A stretch of 41,432 bases of DNA from Gemmatimonadaceae bacterium (GTDB lineage Bacteria; Gemmatimonadota; Gemmatimonadetes; Gemmatimonadales; Gemmatimonadaceae): assembly GCA_013817305.1 (NCBI GenBank), contig JACDCY010000012.1, forward strand, positions 1 to 41,432, read 5' to 3'. The position numbers and the translations under genes were made by a program. This document shows positions 10,611 to 18,850 of this stretch, in pieces. The notes under the pieces are model-generated. The model saw only the letters and a list, made by a program, of their open reading frames with translations, was not told where the DNA came from and searched no databases. Each line of letters starts with the position of its first letter. Position 1 is the first letter of the stretch.

Positions 10611-12149
10611 CTGGCCTCTGACCTCGCGCGCCCAGTCGCGCTCGTAGTCCTCGATGGCTGGGGCTTCCGGGAGGCTCGCGAGGGCAATGCCATCGCCCTG
10701 GCAAGGACTCCAGCGTGGGACGCCCTCTGGTCGCGGCCGTCCAAGACGCTCCTCGAGGCGTCGGGACTTCGCGTGGGACTTCCGCGTGGACAGATGGGGA
10801 ACAGCGAGGTAGGGCACCTGAACCTCGGCGCCGGGCGCGTGGTAATGCAGGATCTCGTTCGCATCAACACGTCGATCGAGGACGGCTCGTTCCACGTCAA
10901 TCCCGCTTTCGTGGCGGCGTGCGAGCAGGCCAACGCGCGCGCCGGGACGCTTCACCTCATGGGTCTCGTCGGGTGCGGGGGTGTGCACGCGCTGGACCAG
11001 CACCTCTTCGCGCTGATCGATCTCGCTGAGCGCGCTGGCGTTCGCCGCATCGCGATTCACGCAATGCTCGATGGCCGCGACACGATGCCGACGTCCGGCC
11101 TCGCCTACCTCGACGAGCTGCTGGCGCACGCCCGCGGTCGCGCGTTCGTTGCGAGCATCGGAGGCCGGTACTACGGCATGGATCGGGATCGAAGATGGGA
11201 CCGAACGCAGCTGTTTTATCGCGCGGCAGTGCACGGCGCAGGGCCAGTCGTTTCCGATCCGCGGGACGCGCTGCTCGCGTCGTACGCGACTGGCCTCAGC
11301 GATGAGTTCATGCTTCCGGTCGTCGTTGCAGATCATGGAGTCGCGCGGGCGCCGATGCGGGATGGAGACGCTGTGATCTGCTTCAACTACCGCTCCGACC
11401 GGATGCGCCAGATCGTGCGCGCGCTCGTCGAGCCCGAATTCGATGGATTCGACGCCAGGCCGCGCCCTGCTGTCTCGGTGACGACAATGACCGTGTACGA
11501 CCCCCGATTCGACCTGCCGGTCGCCTTCGCGCCGCAGTCGATGGCCCGGATAATCGTCGAGGTTCTGGCGGAGAGTGAGCGGTCCATCCTCAAGACCGCG
11601 GAAACGGAGAAGTATCCGCATGTGACCTACTTCTTCAACGGGGGCAACGAGCCGCCCGTCCGCGGCGAAGAGCGCGTTCTCATTCCAAGCCCGAAGGTCG
11701 CGACATACGACCTTAAGCCCGAGATGAGCGCGCGGGGAGTCGCGGAGGCGCTGTGCGGCGCCATGGAAAAGCGGTCGCACGATTTTCTGCTGTGTAACTT
11801 CGCGAACGCTGACATGGTCGGGCACAGTGGCTCCATTCCCGCTACTATTCGCGCGGTGGAGGCGGTTGACGAATGTCTCGGCCGGATCCTTCAGGCGTGC
11901 GACCGGTCGGGAACGAGGCTGCTGGTGACAGCGGACCACGGGAACGCCGAGATGATGCTCGACCCTGCGACCGGGGGACCTCACACCGCGCATACGACGA
12001 GCCCCGTGCCGCTGGTGTTGTACGGCGAAGAGCGGAAGCTGCTTCGAGCCGGGGGCGCGCTGTGCGATGTTGGTCCGACGGTGTTGGCCATGATGGGTAT
12101 CGATAAGCCGGAAGAAATGACTGGAGCAGACCTTCGTGAACTTGACTAA
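10611..12149 (+). CDS. gpmI: 2,3-bisphosphoglycerate-independent phosphoglycerate mutase
   Basis: Interconverts 3- and 2-phosphoglycerate using two metals and a serine nucleophile. The N-terminus has VVLDGWG with metal ligand D15. MGNSEVGHLN carries the nucleophile S65. TADHGNAEMM near the C-terminus supplies further metal ligands. About 512 residues from 10611, the usual GpmI length. The frame has no ATG, GTG or TTG between an upstream stop at 10494 and the essential VVLDGWG motif. CTG at 10611 is the best in-frame start. GTG at 10773 would delete the first metal ligand. ATG at 10570 is in another frame and stops at 10605. The 3' end overlaps the next gene. Confidence 0.9.
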   Translation: MASDLARPVALVVLDGWGFREAREGNAIALARTPAWDALWSRPSKTLLEASGLRVGLPRGQMGNSEVGHLNLGAGRVVMQDLVRINTSIEDGSFHVNPAFVAACEQANARAGTLHLMGLVGCGGVHALDQHLFALIDLAERAGVRRIAIHAMLDGRDTMPTSGLAYLDELLAHARGRAFVASIGGRYYGMDRDRRWDRTQLFYRAAVHGAGPVVSDPRDALLASYATGLSDEFMLPVVVADHGVARAPMRDGDAVICFNYRSDRMRQIVRALVEPEFDGFDARPRPAVSVTTMTVYDPRFDLPVAFAPQSMARIIVEVLAESERSILKTAETEKYPHVTYFFNGGNEPPVRGEERVLIPSPKVATYDLKPEMSARGVAEALCGAMEKRSHDFLLCNFANADMVGHSGSIPATIRAVEAVDECLGRILQACDRSGTRLLVTADHGNAEMMLDPATGGPHTAHTTSPVPLVLYGEERKLLRAGGALCDVGPTVLAMMGIDKPEEMTGADLRELD

Positions 12150-12843
12150 ATCGTTCGTTGCAGCGGCAGCGCTCGCATGCGCGACGCTGAGCGTACCTGC
12201 GGCGGCCTTCGGACAGGTGGGTTACCCGCCCGAGAGCTCGCCCTTCCGTGACCTCGAGTACCGGCACGAGCTGACGCTGTTCGGCGGCGTGTTCAACGCG
12301 GGGAAAGATCCGGCAGGCGTCGCCCCCCGCGGCGGTCCGATGGCCGGGCTCCGCTACGAGCTGAGGGTCGGCGGACCGGCGCATCTCATGGTCCGCGCGG
12401 CGTACGTGAACTCGGAGCGGCAGGCACTTAATCCAGCGGAGCCGGCGGCATCGCGCGATCTCGGAGTCCATTCCGGGGCCCTGTTCATGGTCGACGCGGG
12501 CGTTTCGGTCAACCTCACCGGCCAGAAGAGCTACCGCCGCCTCGTTCCTACAATCAATGCCGGGATAGGATTGGTGAGCGGCGGACCTGACGTGGACGAC
12601 GATCCGTTCCGGTTCGGCACCCCCTTTGCGATTACGCTCGGCACCGGACTGCGATACGTGCCCGGCGGGCGGTTCGCGGTGCGTGCGGGAATCGATGCGT
12701 ATCTCTACCGGTTGAAGTACCCGACCAATTATTTCGCGACTTCGCCCGACGGAACGTCCGTGCTGGACGCGCGGCAGTCTACAAACTTCTGGAAGAACAA
12801 CGTCGCCTTATCGCTAGGAGCGTCGTACCTGTTCTTCCGCTAA
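12136..12843 (+). CDS. Exported outer-membrane beta-barrel-like protein
   Basis: 235 residues with a cleavable signal peptide (positively charged start, hydrophobic core, cleavage near AFG-QV at about residue 26). The mature part alternates Gly-rich turns with amphipathic strands (LTLFGGVFN, MAGLRYEL, INAGIGLVSGG, LSLGASYLFF) and ends in Phe-Phe-Arg, which suggests an 8-strand-type barrel. No specific family recognised. GTG start at 12136 lies inside the last codons of gpmI (14-base overlap), so it depends on gpmI translation. The BON-domain gene follows after 12 bases. Confidence 0.72.
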   Translation: MNLTKSFVAAAALACATLSVPAAAFGQVGYPPESSPFRDLEYRHELTLFGGVFNAGKDPAGVAPRGGPMAGLRYELRVGGPAHLMVRAAYVNSERQALNPAEPAASRDLGVHSGALFMVDAGVSVNLTGQKSYRRLVPTINAGIGLVSGGPDVDDDPFRFGTPFAITLGTGLRYVPGGRFAVRAGIDAYLYRLKYPTNYFATSPDGTSVLDARQSTNFWKNNVALSLGASYLFFR

Positions 12844-12855
12844 CACGGGAGCAGG

Positions 12856-13332
12856 ATGCAACGCGACTTCGACAACACCGACGAAATCCGGGACCTCGAC
12901 GACCAGGAGCTGCACCGGCTGGTGCGGGACCGTCTCGCTGACGACTCGGCGATAGACGCCGACGACCTCCTGGTCGAAGTGCAGGACGGGCGCGTACGGC
13001 TCTCCGGGCGCGTCGGCACCGACGGCGAGCGCAGGATCGCCGATCACATCCTGAGCGACGGCATCGGCCTCACGGAGTACGAGAACGAGATCGTGGTCGA
13101 TCCCATCCGCCGCGCGGAAAGCCCGGAAGCGATCGACGACCACATCGCGAACGAGGAGATGCAGGAGGGCCGGCTGCTGGGCGACCGCGCGCCGCAATCG
13201 AGCGACGAAGCCGAGCATCTGAGCGAGAACCTTGATACCGAGCTCTTTGGCACGACCGACGTCACGGAGGCCACGGAGAGTGGCGCCCCGTGGACGCCGC
13301 CTACGGGGCCGACGCCCGAGGGGGAAGAATGA
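12856..13332 (+). CDS. BON-domain protein
   Basis: 158 very acidic residues without a signal peptide. A BON domain lies at about 18-85, with the typical order: LHRLVRDRLADD, a strand LLVEVQDGRVRLSGRV, then ERRIADHILSDG and ENEIVVDPI. BON domains bind phospholipid or occur in envelope stress proteins such as OsmY; here the lack of an export signal leaves the site of action open. The C-terminal 70 residues are low-complexity, acidic and Thr/Pro-rich. Preceded by AGGATG context at the start; followed by an intergenic GATC-repeat tract. Confidence 0.82.
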   Translation: MQRDFDNTDEIRDLDDQELHRLVRDRLADDSAIDADDLLVEVQDGRVRLSGRVGTDGERRIADHILSDGIGLTEYENEIVVDPIRRAESPEAIDDHIANEEMQEGRLLGDRAPQSSDEAEHLSENLDTELFGTTDVTEATESGAPWTPPTGPTPEGEE

Positions 13333-13334
13333 AT

Positions 13335-13427
13335 GTGATCAGTGATCAGTGATCAGTGATCAAGTGATCAAGTGATCAAAGGGGCTAGTTAGAGAACCAT
13401 GCTCCGTCCTGATCACCGATCACTGAT
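13335..13427. repeat. GTGATCA tandem repeat with downstream inverse copy
   Basis: Three exact copies of GTGATCA at 13335-13355 are followed by GTGATCAA, GTGATCAA and GTGATCAAA up to 13380. An inverse copy (TGATCACCGATCACTGAT) lies at 13410-13427, so the two arms can form a hairpin over a 30-base loop. Every unit contains GATC within TGATCA. It fills the gap between the BON gene and the PTPS gene, and ends about 12 bases before the PTPS start. Confidence 0.85.
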
Positions 13428-13439
13428 ACCTTTCCATTT

Positions 13440-13862
13440 ATGCCTCACGCTTCCCTGACCCGCCGCATCACGTTCGCGGCCGCGCACAGATACCGCCGCC
13501 CGGAATGGAGCGAGGAGAAAAACCTCGAGGCGTTCGGCTCCTGCTCGCGCCCCAGCTACCACGGACACAACTACGTGTGCGAAATAACCGTGTCCGGCGA
13601 GATCGATGGGGAGACAGGCTTCGTCGTGGATCTGGGCGTCCTCGACGCCGTGCTCCAAGAAGAAGTGAGCGACAGGTTCGACCACCGCAACATCAACGCG
13701 GACGTCCCGGAGTTCGCGGACGGCATGCTGATCCCGAGCGGAGAGAACCTTGCGCGATTCATTTTCGGCCGAGTGCAGCAGCGTCTGAACGGGGGGGCGA
13801 CGGTAACGCGCGTCACCGTCGCGGAAGACGACACGCTCAGCGCCACATATACGGGATCCTAG
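13440..13862 (+). CDS. PTPS/QueD-family 6-pyruvoyl/6-carboxy-tetrahydropterin synthase
   Basis: Zinc enzyme of the tunnelling-fold family that acts on dihydroneopterin triphosphate. Zinc ligands are H16 in AAAHRY and H41, H43 in HGHNY. Catalytic residues are C35, the D81-H82 pair in FDHRNIN, and E102 in PSGENLA. All key residues are present. The spacing Cys-x5-HGH, the EEKNLEAFG-type lead and DVPEFAD match the animal 6-pyruvoyl-tetrahydropterin synthase pattern, whereas E. coli QueD has Cys-x3-HGH. So the product may not be the queuosine precursor. 140 residues, ATG start, no clear Shine-Dalgarno. Next to dacB and moeA; no other queuosine gene is in the window. Confidence 0.88.
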   Translation: MPHASLTRRITFAAAHRYRRPEWSEEKNLEAFGSCSRPSYHGHNYVCEITVSGEIDGETGFVVDLGVLDAVLQEEVSDRFDHRNINADVPEFADGMLIPSGENLARFIFGRVQQRLNGGATVTRVTVAEDDTLSATYTGS

Positions 13863-13863
13863 C

Positions 13864-15255
13864 ATGCCAAGCTCCGCTCGCACCACTACCCCTCGCTGGG
13901 CGCTCGGCGCGGCGCTACTGATCTGCGCGTGCGCCCCGGCCGCCCGCGTGACTCCGCCGGTCGCCCCGCTCCCCGCCGTAGTCGCTCCGCCGCCGCAGAC
14001 CATTGTGCCACCGCCCGTCGACGCGCGGCTCGCGCTCGCCCGGGTCGCCGATTCCGTTTTCTCTGATCCGAAGTTCCGCACGGCCGCGTGGGGCGCGCTG
14101 ATCATCGATCCCGCCACCGGCGACACGCTGTATTCGCTCAACCCGCGCAAGCTGGTCATGCCGGCGTCCAACATGAAAGTCATCACCGGCGCCGTCGTGC
14201 TGCATCTGCTTGGCCCCGACTTCCGCTTCCGCACGACGTTCTCCGCGCGTTGCGGCCCGACGCGCACCCGGTGCACGGAGCTCTTCGTGACCGGTCGTGG
14301 TGACCCGACGATCAGCCCGCGTTTCCATTCGGATCCAATGACGCCCCTTCGCGCGGTGGCTGATTCCCTGCGCGCCCACGGCGTGACCGGATTTTCCGGC
14401 GCTCTGGTCGCGAGCGGCGACGCCTTCCCCGGATCCATTTACGGGTACGGCTGGGAGTTCGACGATCTCGGCGAGGATTACGGCGCGGGAATCGACGATC
14501 TCCTGTTCTACGAGGGCCTCGGGCCGGTTGAAGCTGTCGCGCCGTCCGGACTTCGCGTAAGAACTTTCAAGCCGACTCCTGATCCCCGTCAAGCGTACCT
14601 CACGATGCTTTCCAGCGCATTGCGGGAACGCGGGCTTGCCCACGAGGGAACTGCGGCTACGGACAGCGGGCGCTCGCTTGCGCTCGCACAGGCGGAGACT
14701 CTGTTCGTAATTCAATCGCCGCCGCTTCGAGATATCCTCGGCCCAATGCTGAAACCGTCGCAGAACCAGATCGCGGAGATACTGCTGCGCACGATCGGGC
14801 TCGAGCGAACGGGTGTCGGCCGCGCGGACAGCGGAGCCGCGGTAGTGCGGCGTCAGCTGCTCGAGTGGGGCGCGGACAGCATGGAGTTCTCGATACGCGA
14901 TGGGAGTGGATTGTCCCGCCACAACTACGTCACCCCGGCGACGATGGTGCGCGTGCTCTCCGTGATGCAGCGGCATCCGCACGCAGCGGTCTTTTACGAG
15001 GCGCTGCCCGCCGTAGGGGTGAGCGGCACGGTGCAGAACTGGCTGCGCGGCACGAGCGCCGAGGGAAACGCTCACGGCAAGACCGGCACGCTGGGCTCGG
15101 TCCGCGCGTTCAGCGGGTACGTGCGCACCGCGGGCGGCTCGACGCTCATCTACAGTTTTATCTGCAACAACTACCTCGTGCCAACCTCGGCCGTTACGGT
15201 CGCCATCCAGGCGATGGTGCGGCATATGGCGGAGTCTCCCCTCCCGGCTCTCTGA
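13864..15255 (+). CDS. dacB: PBP4-type D-Ala-D-Ala carboxypeptidase/endopeptidase (family S13)
   Basis: Periplasmic serine peptidase that trims and cleaves peptidoglycan cross-links. All three penicillin-binding motifs are present: S102-N-M-K105 (SxxK), S299-Q-N301 (SxN) within LKPSQNQIAE, and K406-T-G408. 463 residues, normal for S13. The N-terminus has a hydrophobic segment ending in LLICACAP, so it may be a lipoprotein rather than freely secreted. A Pro-rich linker follows to about residue 52. It starts one base after the PTPS stop and its TGA overlaps the moeA ATG (TGATG). Confidence 0.93.
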   Translation: MPSSARTTTPRWALGAALLICACAPAARVTPPVAPLPAVVAPPPQTIVPPPVDARLALARVADSVFSDPKFRTAAWGALIIDPATGDTLYSLNPRKLVMPASNMKVITGAVVLHLLGPDFRFRTTFSARCGPTRTRCTELFVTGRGDPTISPRFHSDPMTPLRAVADSLRAHGVTGFSGALVASGDAFPGSIYGYGWEFDDLGEDYGAGIDDLLFYEGLGPVEAVAPSGLRVRTFKPTPDPRQAYLTMLSSALRERGLAHEGTAATDSGRSLALAQAETLFVIQSPPLRDILGPMLKPSQNQIAEILLRTIGLERTGVGRADSGAAVVRRQLLEWGADSMEFSIRDGSGLSRHNYVTPATMVRVLSVMQRHPHAAVFYEALPAVGVSGTVQNWLRGTSAEGNAHGKTGTLGSVRAFSGYVRTAGGSTLIYSFICNNYLVPTSAVTVAIQAMVRHMAESPLPAL

Positions 15256-16493
15256 TGCTCGGAGTCGCCGAAGCCGTCAACACGGTTCTGGCGGCCATCG
15301 CTCCGCTCGATGTCGCGGCGGTGAACCTCGACGACGCGCTCGGCAGATTCGCGGCGCGGGACGTCACATCCGCGGTCGCTATCCCGCCCTGGGACAACTC
15401 GTCGATGGACGGATACGCCGTGCGAGCGCGCGACGTCAAGGTGGGCGCGAAGCTTCGCGTGGCTGCTACGATCAGGGCCGGCGCGCTCGCGGACCGCCCG
15501 CTTCCTCCCGGCGAAGCGATGAAGATCATGACCGGCGCGCCAGTTCCCGAAGGCGCGGATTCCGTCGTTCGCATCGAGGACGCCGACGAGAGCGGCGGCG
15601 TGGTCACGATCAGAGACGTTCGCGATGCCGGCAAGAACATCCGCAAGCGGGCGGAGGATATCGCCGAGGGTCAGGTCGTTATCAAGCGCGGCACCCGTCT
15701 GCTCGCGCCGCACATCGGCGTGCTCGCGTCCACGGGAGCGAGCAGGGTTGCCGTGCACGCCAGGCCCGCCGTGGCGATCATCAGCACGGGCGACGAGCTC
15801 GTTCGCGTCGAGGAACTGGATGGCGCGCGCGACTCGCGGAAGATCGTTTCGAGCAACAGCTATTCGCTTGCCGCGCTCGTGCGAGAGAGCGGCGGCGTGC
15901 CGGTCGACGGGGGACTGATTGCCGACGACCAGGACGCGCTTCGCGCCGCGCTCGACGAAGCCGCCGACAGCGATCTCATAATTACGAGCGGCGGTATCTC
16001 GGTGGGCGAGTTCGATCACACCCGCGAGGTGATCACCGCGATGGGAGGACAGATCGCGTTCTGGAAGGTGCGCGTGCGCCCCGGCGCCAACATCGCGTTC
16101 GGCTCCGTGAAGGGCACGCCGTGGCTGGGTCTGCCGGGCAATCCCGTTTCCGCGCTCATCGGCGGCGAGCTATTCATTCGGCCGATGCTGCGGAAAATGA
16201 GCGGCGCGTCGCGGATTTTCCCGCGGCCCGTCACGGCGATCGCGGCCACGCGGTTCAAGGCATCAGAGTCGATGGCGCATCTGGAGCGCGCCATTCTGAC
16301 GCTCGCGGAGAATGGCGAGCTGCACGCGCGGTCGACTGGTCCCCAAGGTTCCGGGATCCTTTCGTCCATGGCCGCGGCAAATGCGCTGCTGCTCATACCG
16401 CCCGGGCGGACGATCGACCTCGGCGATATCGTCACGGCGTTGCCGCTCGATCCCGACGCCCATCTCACCGAGCGGTTCGAGCTGAGCGCGTGA
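15255..16493 (+). CDS. moeA: Molybdopterin molybdotransferase
   Basis: Inserts molybdate into adenylated molybdopterin, the last general step of molybdenum cofactor synthesis. The signature PPWDNSSMDGYA occupies residues 44-55. Further family motifs are APHIGVLASTG, ISTGDEL and GLPGNPVSALI. 412 residues, full length. ATG 15255 overlaps the dacB stop; the frame is open further upstream to 14865, but that stretch is the wrong-frame shadow of dacB. No other molybdenum cofactor gene is in the window. The stop overlaps the GTG of the methyltransferase gene. Confidence 0.95.
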   Translation: MLGVAEAVNTVLAAIAPLDVAAVNLDDALGRFAARDVTSAVAIPPWDNSSMDGYAVRARDVKVGAKLRVAATIRAGALADRPLPPGEAMKIMTGAPVPEGADSVVRIEDADESGGVVTIRDVRDAGKNIRKRAEDIAEGQVVIKRGTRLLAPHIGVLASTGASRVAVHARPAVAIISTGDELVRVEELDGARDSRKIVSSNSYSLAALVRESGGVPVDGGLIADDQDALRAALDEAADSDLIITSGGISVGEFDHTREVITAMGGQIAFWKVRVRPGANIAFGSVKGTPWLGLPGNPVSALIGGELFIRPMLRKMSGASRIFPRPVTAIAATRFKASESMAHLERAILTLAENGELHARSTGPQGSGILSSMAAANALLLIPPGRTIDLGDIVTALPLDPDAHLTERFELSA

Positions 16494-17161
16494 AGCACGC
16501 GCTGCACTCGCGGCTCGTGCGCGAGTTCGACACCATCGAAGAGGTCTTCACGATCGGCGGGCGAGAGTTTCTTCTCGTCCGCCCGCGCAATGCGGACGAC
16601 CTGATCACCGAAGCCGACTACGTCAAGGACGAGCGACTTCCGTACTGGGCGGACATCTGGCCGTCGTCGATGATGCTCGCCGAGCGGCTGTTGGAGGAGA
16701 AGGGCGCAGGACGCACACTGATCGAGCTGGGGTGCGGGTCAGGGCTGTGCGCATGCGCGGCGGCGCTCAGCGGCTTCGACGTGCTGGCCACGGACTATTA
16801 CGACGATGCGCTGCGGTTTACAGAGCTGAACACGCGCGTCAACGCTGGTAGCGCCGCGAAGACCATGCACGTGGACTGGTCGGCCATCCCCGCCGACGTC
16901 GGAACGTTCGACGTGGTGCTCGCTGCCGACGTGATGTACGAGCCTCGCTACCCGGCGATGGTCGCCAGCGCGATCGAGCGTTTGATGGCAGCAGGCGGTC
17001 AGGCTATCGTCGCCGATCCGGGGCGGATCGCCTTTCCCGATTTCATCGCCGAGTGCTCGGCCCGCGGCCTCGCGATCACAGACGAGGATGTCCGAGCCTT
17101 TAGATCAGGGGAGATTCAGCAGACGATCACTATCTACCGGATTCTACGCCAGGGCTTATAG
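16490..17161 (+). CDS. Class I SAM methyltransferase, METTL20/ETF-beta lysine methyltransferase-like
   Basis: 223 residues with a Rossmann SAM-binding fold: motif I ELGCGSG at 79-85, an acidic residue after strand 2 (ATDYYDDAL), and the post-motif DVVLAADVMYEP near 141-152. The PYWADIWPSS stretch at 51-60 matches the region typical of the METTL20/METTL21 protein-lysine methyltransferase group (PYWAxxWP). GTG 16490 overlaps the moeA stop as GTGA; the open frame upstream of it is a shadow. It converges on the etfB-etfA-ETF-QO operon, whose EtfB product is the known substrate of METTL20. Function is inferred from family and context. Confidence 0.78.
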   Translation: MKHALHSRLVREFDTIEEVFTIGGREFLLVRPRNADDLITEADYVKDERLPYWADIWPSSMMLAERLLEEKGAGRTLIELGCGSGLCACAAALSGFDVLATDYYDDALRFTELNTRVNAGSAAKTMHVDWSAIPADVGTFDVVLAADVMYEPRYPAMVASAIERLMAAGGQAIVADPGRIAFPDFIAECSARGLAITDEDVRAFRSGEIQQTITIYRILRQGL

Positions 17162-17167
17162 AGAAAT

Positions 17168-17182
17168 CACCGCGTCGCGGTG
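17168..17182. terminator. Candidate bidirectional hairpin between convergent genes
   Basis: CACCGCG at 17168-17174 is the exact inverse complement of CGCGGTG at 17176-17182. It fills the 21-base gap between the methyltransferase stop and the ETF-QO stop. GC-rich stem, no strong T-run on either side, and a tight loop, so terminator function is only plausible. Confidence 0.4.
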
Positions 17183-18850
17183 TTACATCTGCCTGTGTCG
17201 CGGCCCGCTTCCGCCCTCCCGCGGGGTCCAGCGCGGACCGATCACGTCGGTCGCCTTGCAGTCGATGCAGTTCGCCGGGTTGACCACGAGCCGTTCGCCG
17301 TCCCGCTCGTACACGCCCGCCGGACACATGTGCACGTACAGCTCGGCGACCTCCGCGGGCACATCCTGACCGACGATCAGGTGCGACGGAATGTCGTCCC
17401 GCGTGGCATTGCCCGACTTGTACACCGCGTCGAGCTTGCTGAACGTCAGCTTGCCGTCCGGGACGAATCGCTCGCCGGCCCCGGCTACCCGCGGGGTATC
17501 GGCGTCGCTGTGCGACGATATCTTGCCCCCGGGGAACGCCCCGCCGGTAAGCGTCATCAGCGTCGCCATCGCGCCGCCTACGTAAAACCCGTACTTCTGG
17601 AACGCGAGCCGCATGTTGCGGCGCTTGCGCAGGTCCTCCGTGACGTAGCTCGCGTCGATCGCGCGGTCGTACGCGGACAGGGCGGCCGCCGAGGTATCAC
17701 CCTTTTTAAGAGCGTCGAAGATCGCGCGCGCCGCGTACATCCCGGACTGCATGGCGTAATGAATTCCCTTGAGCGACGCGACTTCCACGTACCCGGCGGC
17801 GTCTCCGACAATCAAGACGCCATCGCCGCTCTTCTGCTTCGGTAACGAGTAGTAGCCGCCTTCGGGAATCGTCTTCGCCCCCCACTCGAGCATCTCGCCG
17901 CCGTCGAGGTACTGGCGGAAGAGCTTGTGCTGCTTCATCCGCTGCAGCAGCTCGTGCACGTCGAGCGAAGCGTCCGGATAATCCATGCCGACCACGAGCC
18001 CCAGCGCCACGGTGTTCGGCGACAGCGGGTACATGAAGCTGCCGCCGAACGCGCTGGTGGGCAGCGGCCAGCCAAGAGTGTGCACGATCGCGTCGAGCGG
18101 CTTCTTCGTCTCCCAGATCTCCTTCACGCCCAGCGCAAAGATCTGCGGGTTCTCCGATTGAACTCCGCGCGACTCGAGCCACGCCTGGGACAGAGAGCCG
18201 CGGGTGCCTTCTGACAGAACCGTGACGCGGGCCGTGATGTCCGTCGCGGCCGCGTACGCCGGTCCGCGTTGGCCGTCCTTCGCCAGCCCTGCTTCGGCGG
18301 TCCGGACACCGGTCACCTTCTCGCCTTCGGTCAGCAGGGATGCGGCCGGGAATCCCGTGAAGATGTTGACGCCGAGCTCCTCCGCGCGCTCACCCAGCCA
18401 GCGCACTACCTCGCACGCGGACGCGATGAAGTAACCGTGGTTCTGCATCGTGGGCGGCGTCGGGATCCGCAGCGCCTGCGAGCCGGTCATGAAATACACC
18501 CGCTCGCCTTCGACCGGACCGCGGAAGGGGAAATCCTTGTCGGTCAGGTCCGGGAACAGCTCGCGGATGGCGCACGGATTCACGACCGCGCCGGACAGCG
18601 AATGCTCGCCGAGCGCCTGCGCCTTCTCGAGCACGGCGATCTGGATATCGCCGAGCGATCCGCCGCTCTCGTTGTCTTTCTTGATCAGACGCGCGAGCTC
18701 GATGGCGCCCGCCAGACCTGCCGGTCCGCCGCCGACGAATACGACGTCCATCGGCACGTGCTCCGGGTCCGGTGCGCCGCCGGTGAGGAACCGGGCGATG
18801 GGGAGCTCCGGCTGGTGCCTCGCCGGGATCAGCGACGCGCCGCTCGCCAT
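17183..18850 (-). CDS. Electron transfer flavoprotein-ubiquinone/quinone oxidoreductase
   Basis: Membrane-associated FAD/Fe-S enzyme that passes electrons from ETF to quinone. The N-terminal VVFVGGGPAGLAG is the FAD dinucleotide-binding motif. GEHSLSGAVVNP, GLVVGMDYPDA and IVGDAAGYVEV are family blocks. The C-terminal cluster domain has C509 (CPAGVYE), C528 and C531 (NCIDCK). The fourth family cysteine is replaced by Thr534 (CKAT where the family has CKTC), and the usual insert between it and the PEGG block is shortened. 555 residues, normal length. ATG 18850 overlaps the etfA stop as ATGA. The longer open frame upstream is a shadow of etfA. Confidence 0.93.
   Translation of the reverse strand: MASGASLIPARHQPELPIARFLTGGAPDPEHVPMDVVFVGGGPAGLAGAIELARLIKKDNESGGSLGDIQIAVLEKAQALGEHSLSGAVVNPCAIRELFPDLTDKDFPFRGPVEGERVYFMTGSQALRIPTPPTMQNHGYFIASACEVVRWLGERAEELGVNIFTGFPAASLLTEGEKVTGVRTAEAGLAKDGQRGPAYAAATDITARVTVLSEGTRGSLSQAWLESRGVQSENPQIFALGVKEIWETKKPLDAIVHTLGWPLPTSAFGGSFMYPLSPNTVALGLVVGMDYPDASLDVHELLQRMKQHKLFRQYLDGGEMLEWGAKTIPEGGYYSLPKQKSGDGVLIVGDAAGYVEVASLKGIHYAMQSGMYAARAIFDALKKGDTSAAALSAYDRAIDASYVTEDLRKRRNMRLAFQKYGFYVGGAMATLMTLTGGAFPGGKISSHSDADTPRVAGAGERFVPDGKLTFSKLDAVYKSGNATRDDIPSHLIVGQDVPAEVAELYVHMCPAGVYERDGERLVVNPANCIDCKATDVIGPRWTPREGGSGPRHRQM

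Noticed and set aside
10602-11993. 463-codon open frame on the minus strand
   Set aside because: Antisense to gpmI, no recognisable motif, and typical of GC-rich third-position bias.
13335-13380. Direct repeats as a CRISPR array
   Set aside because: Units are 7-9 bases without spacers and no cas gene is in the window.
13915-15225. 436-codon open frame on the minus strand
   Set aside because: Antisense to dacB, whose three active-site motifs are all present on the plus strand.
14865-15254. N-terminal extension of moeA
   Set aside because: It overlaps dacB in another frame; MoeA proteins begin at the residue encoded from 15255.
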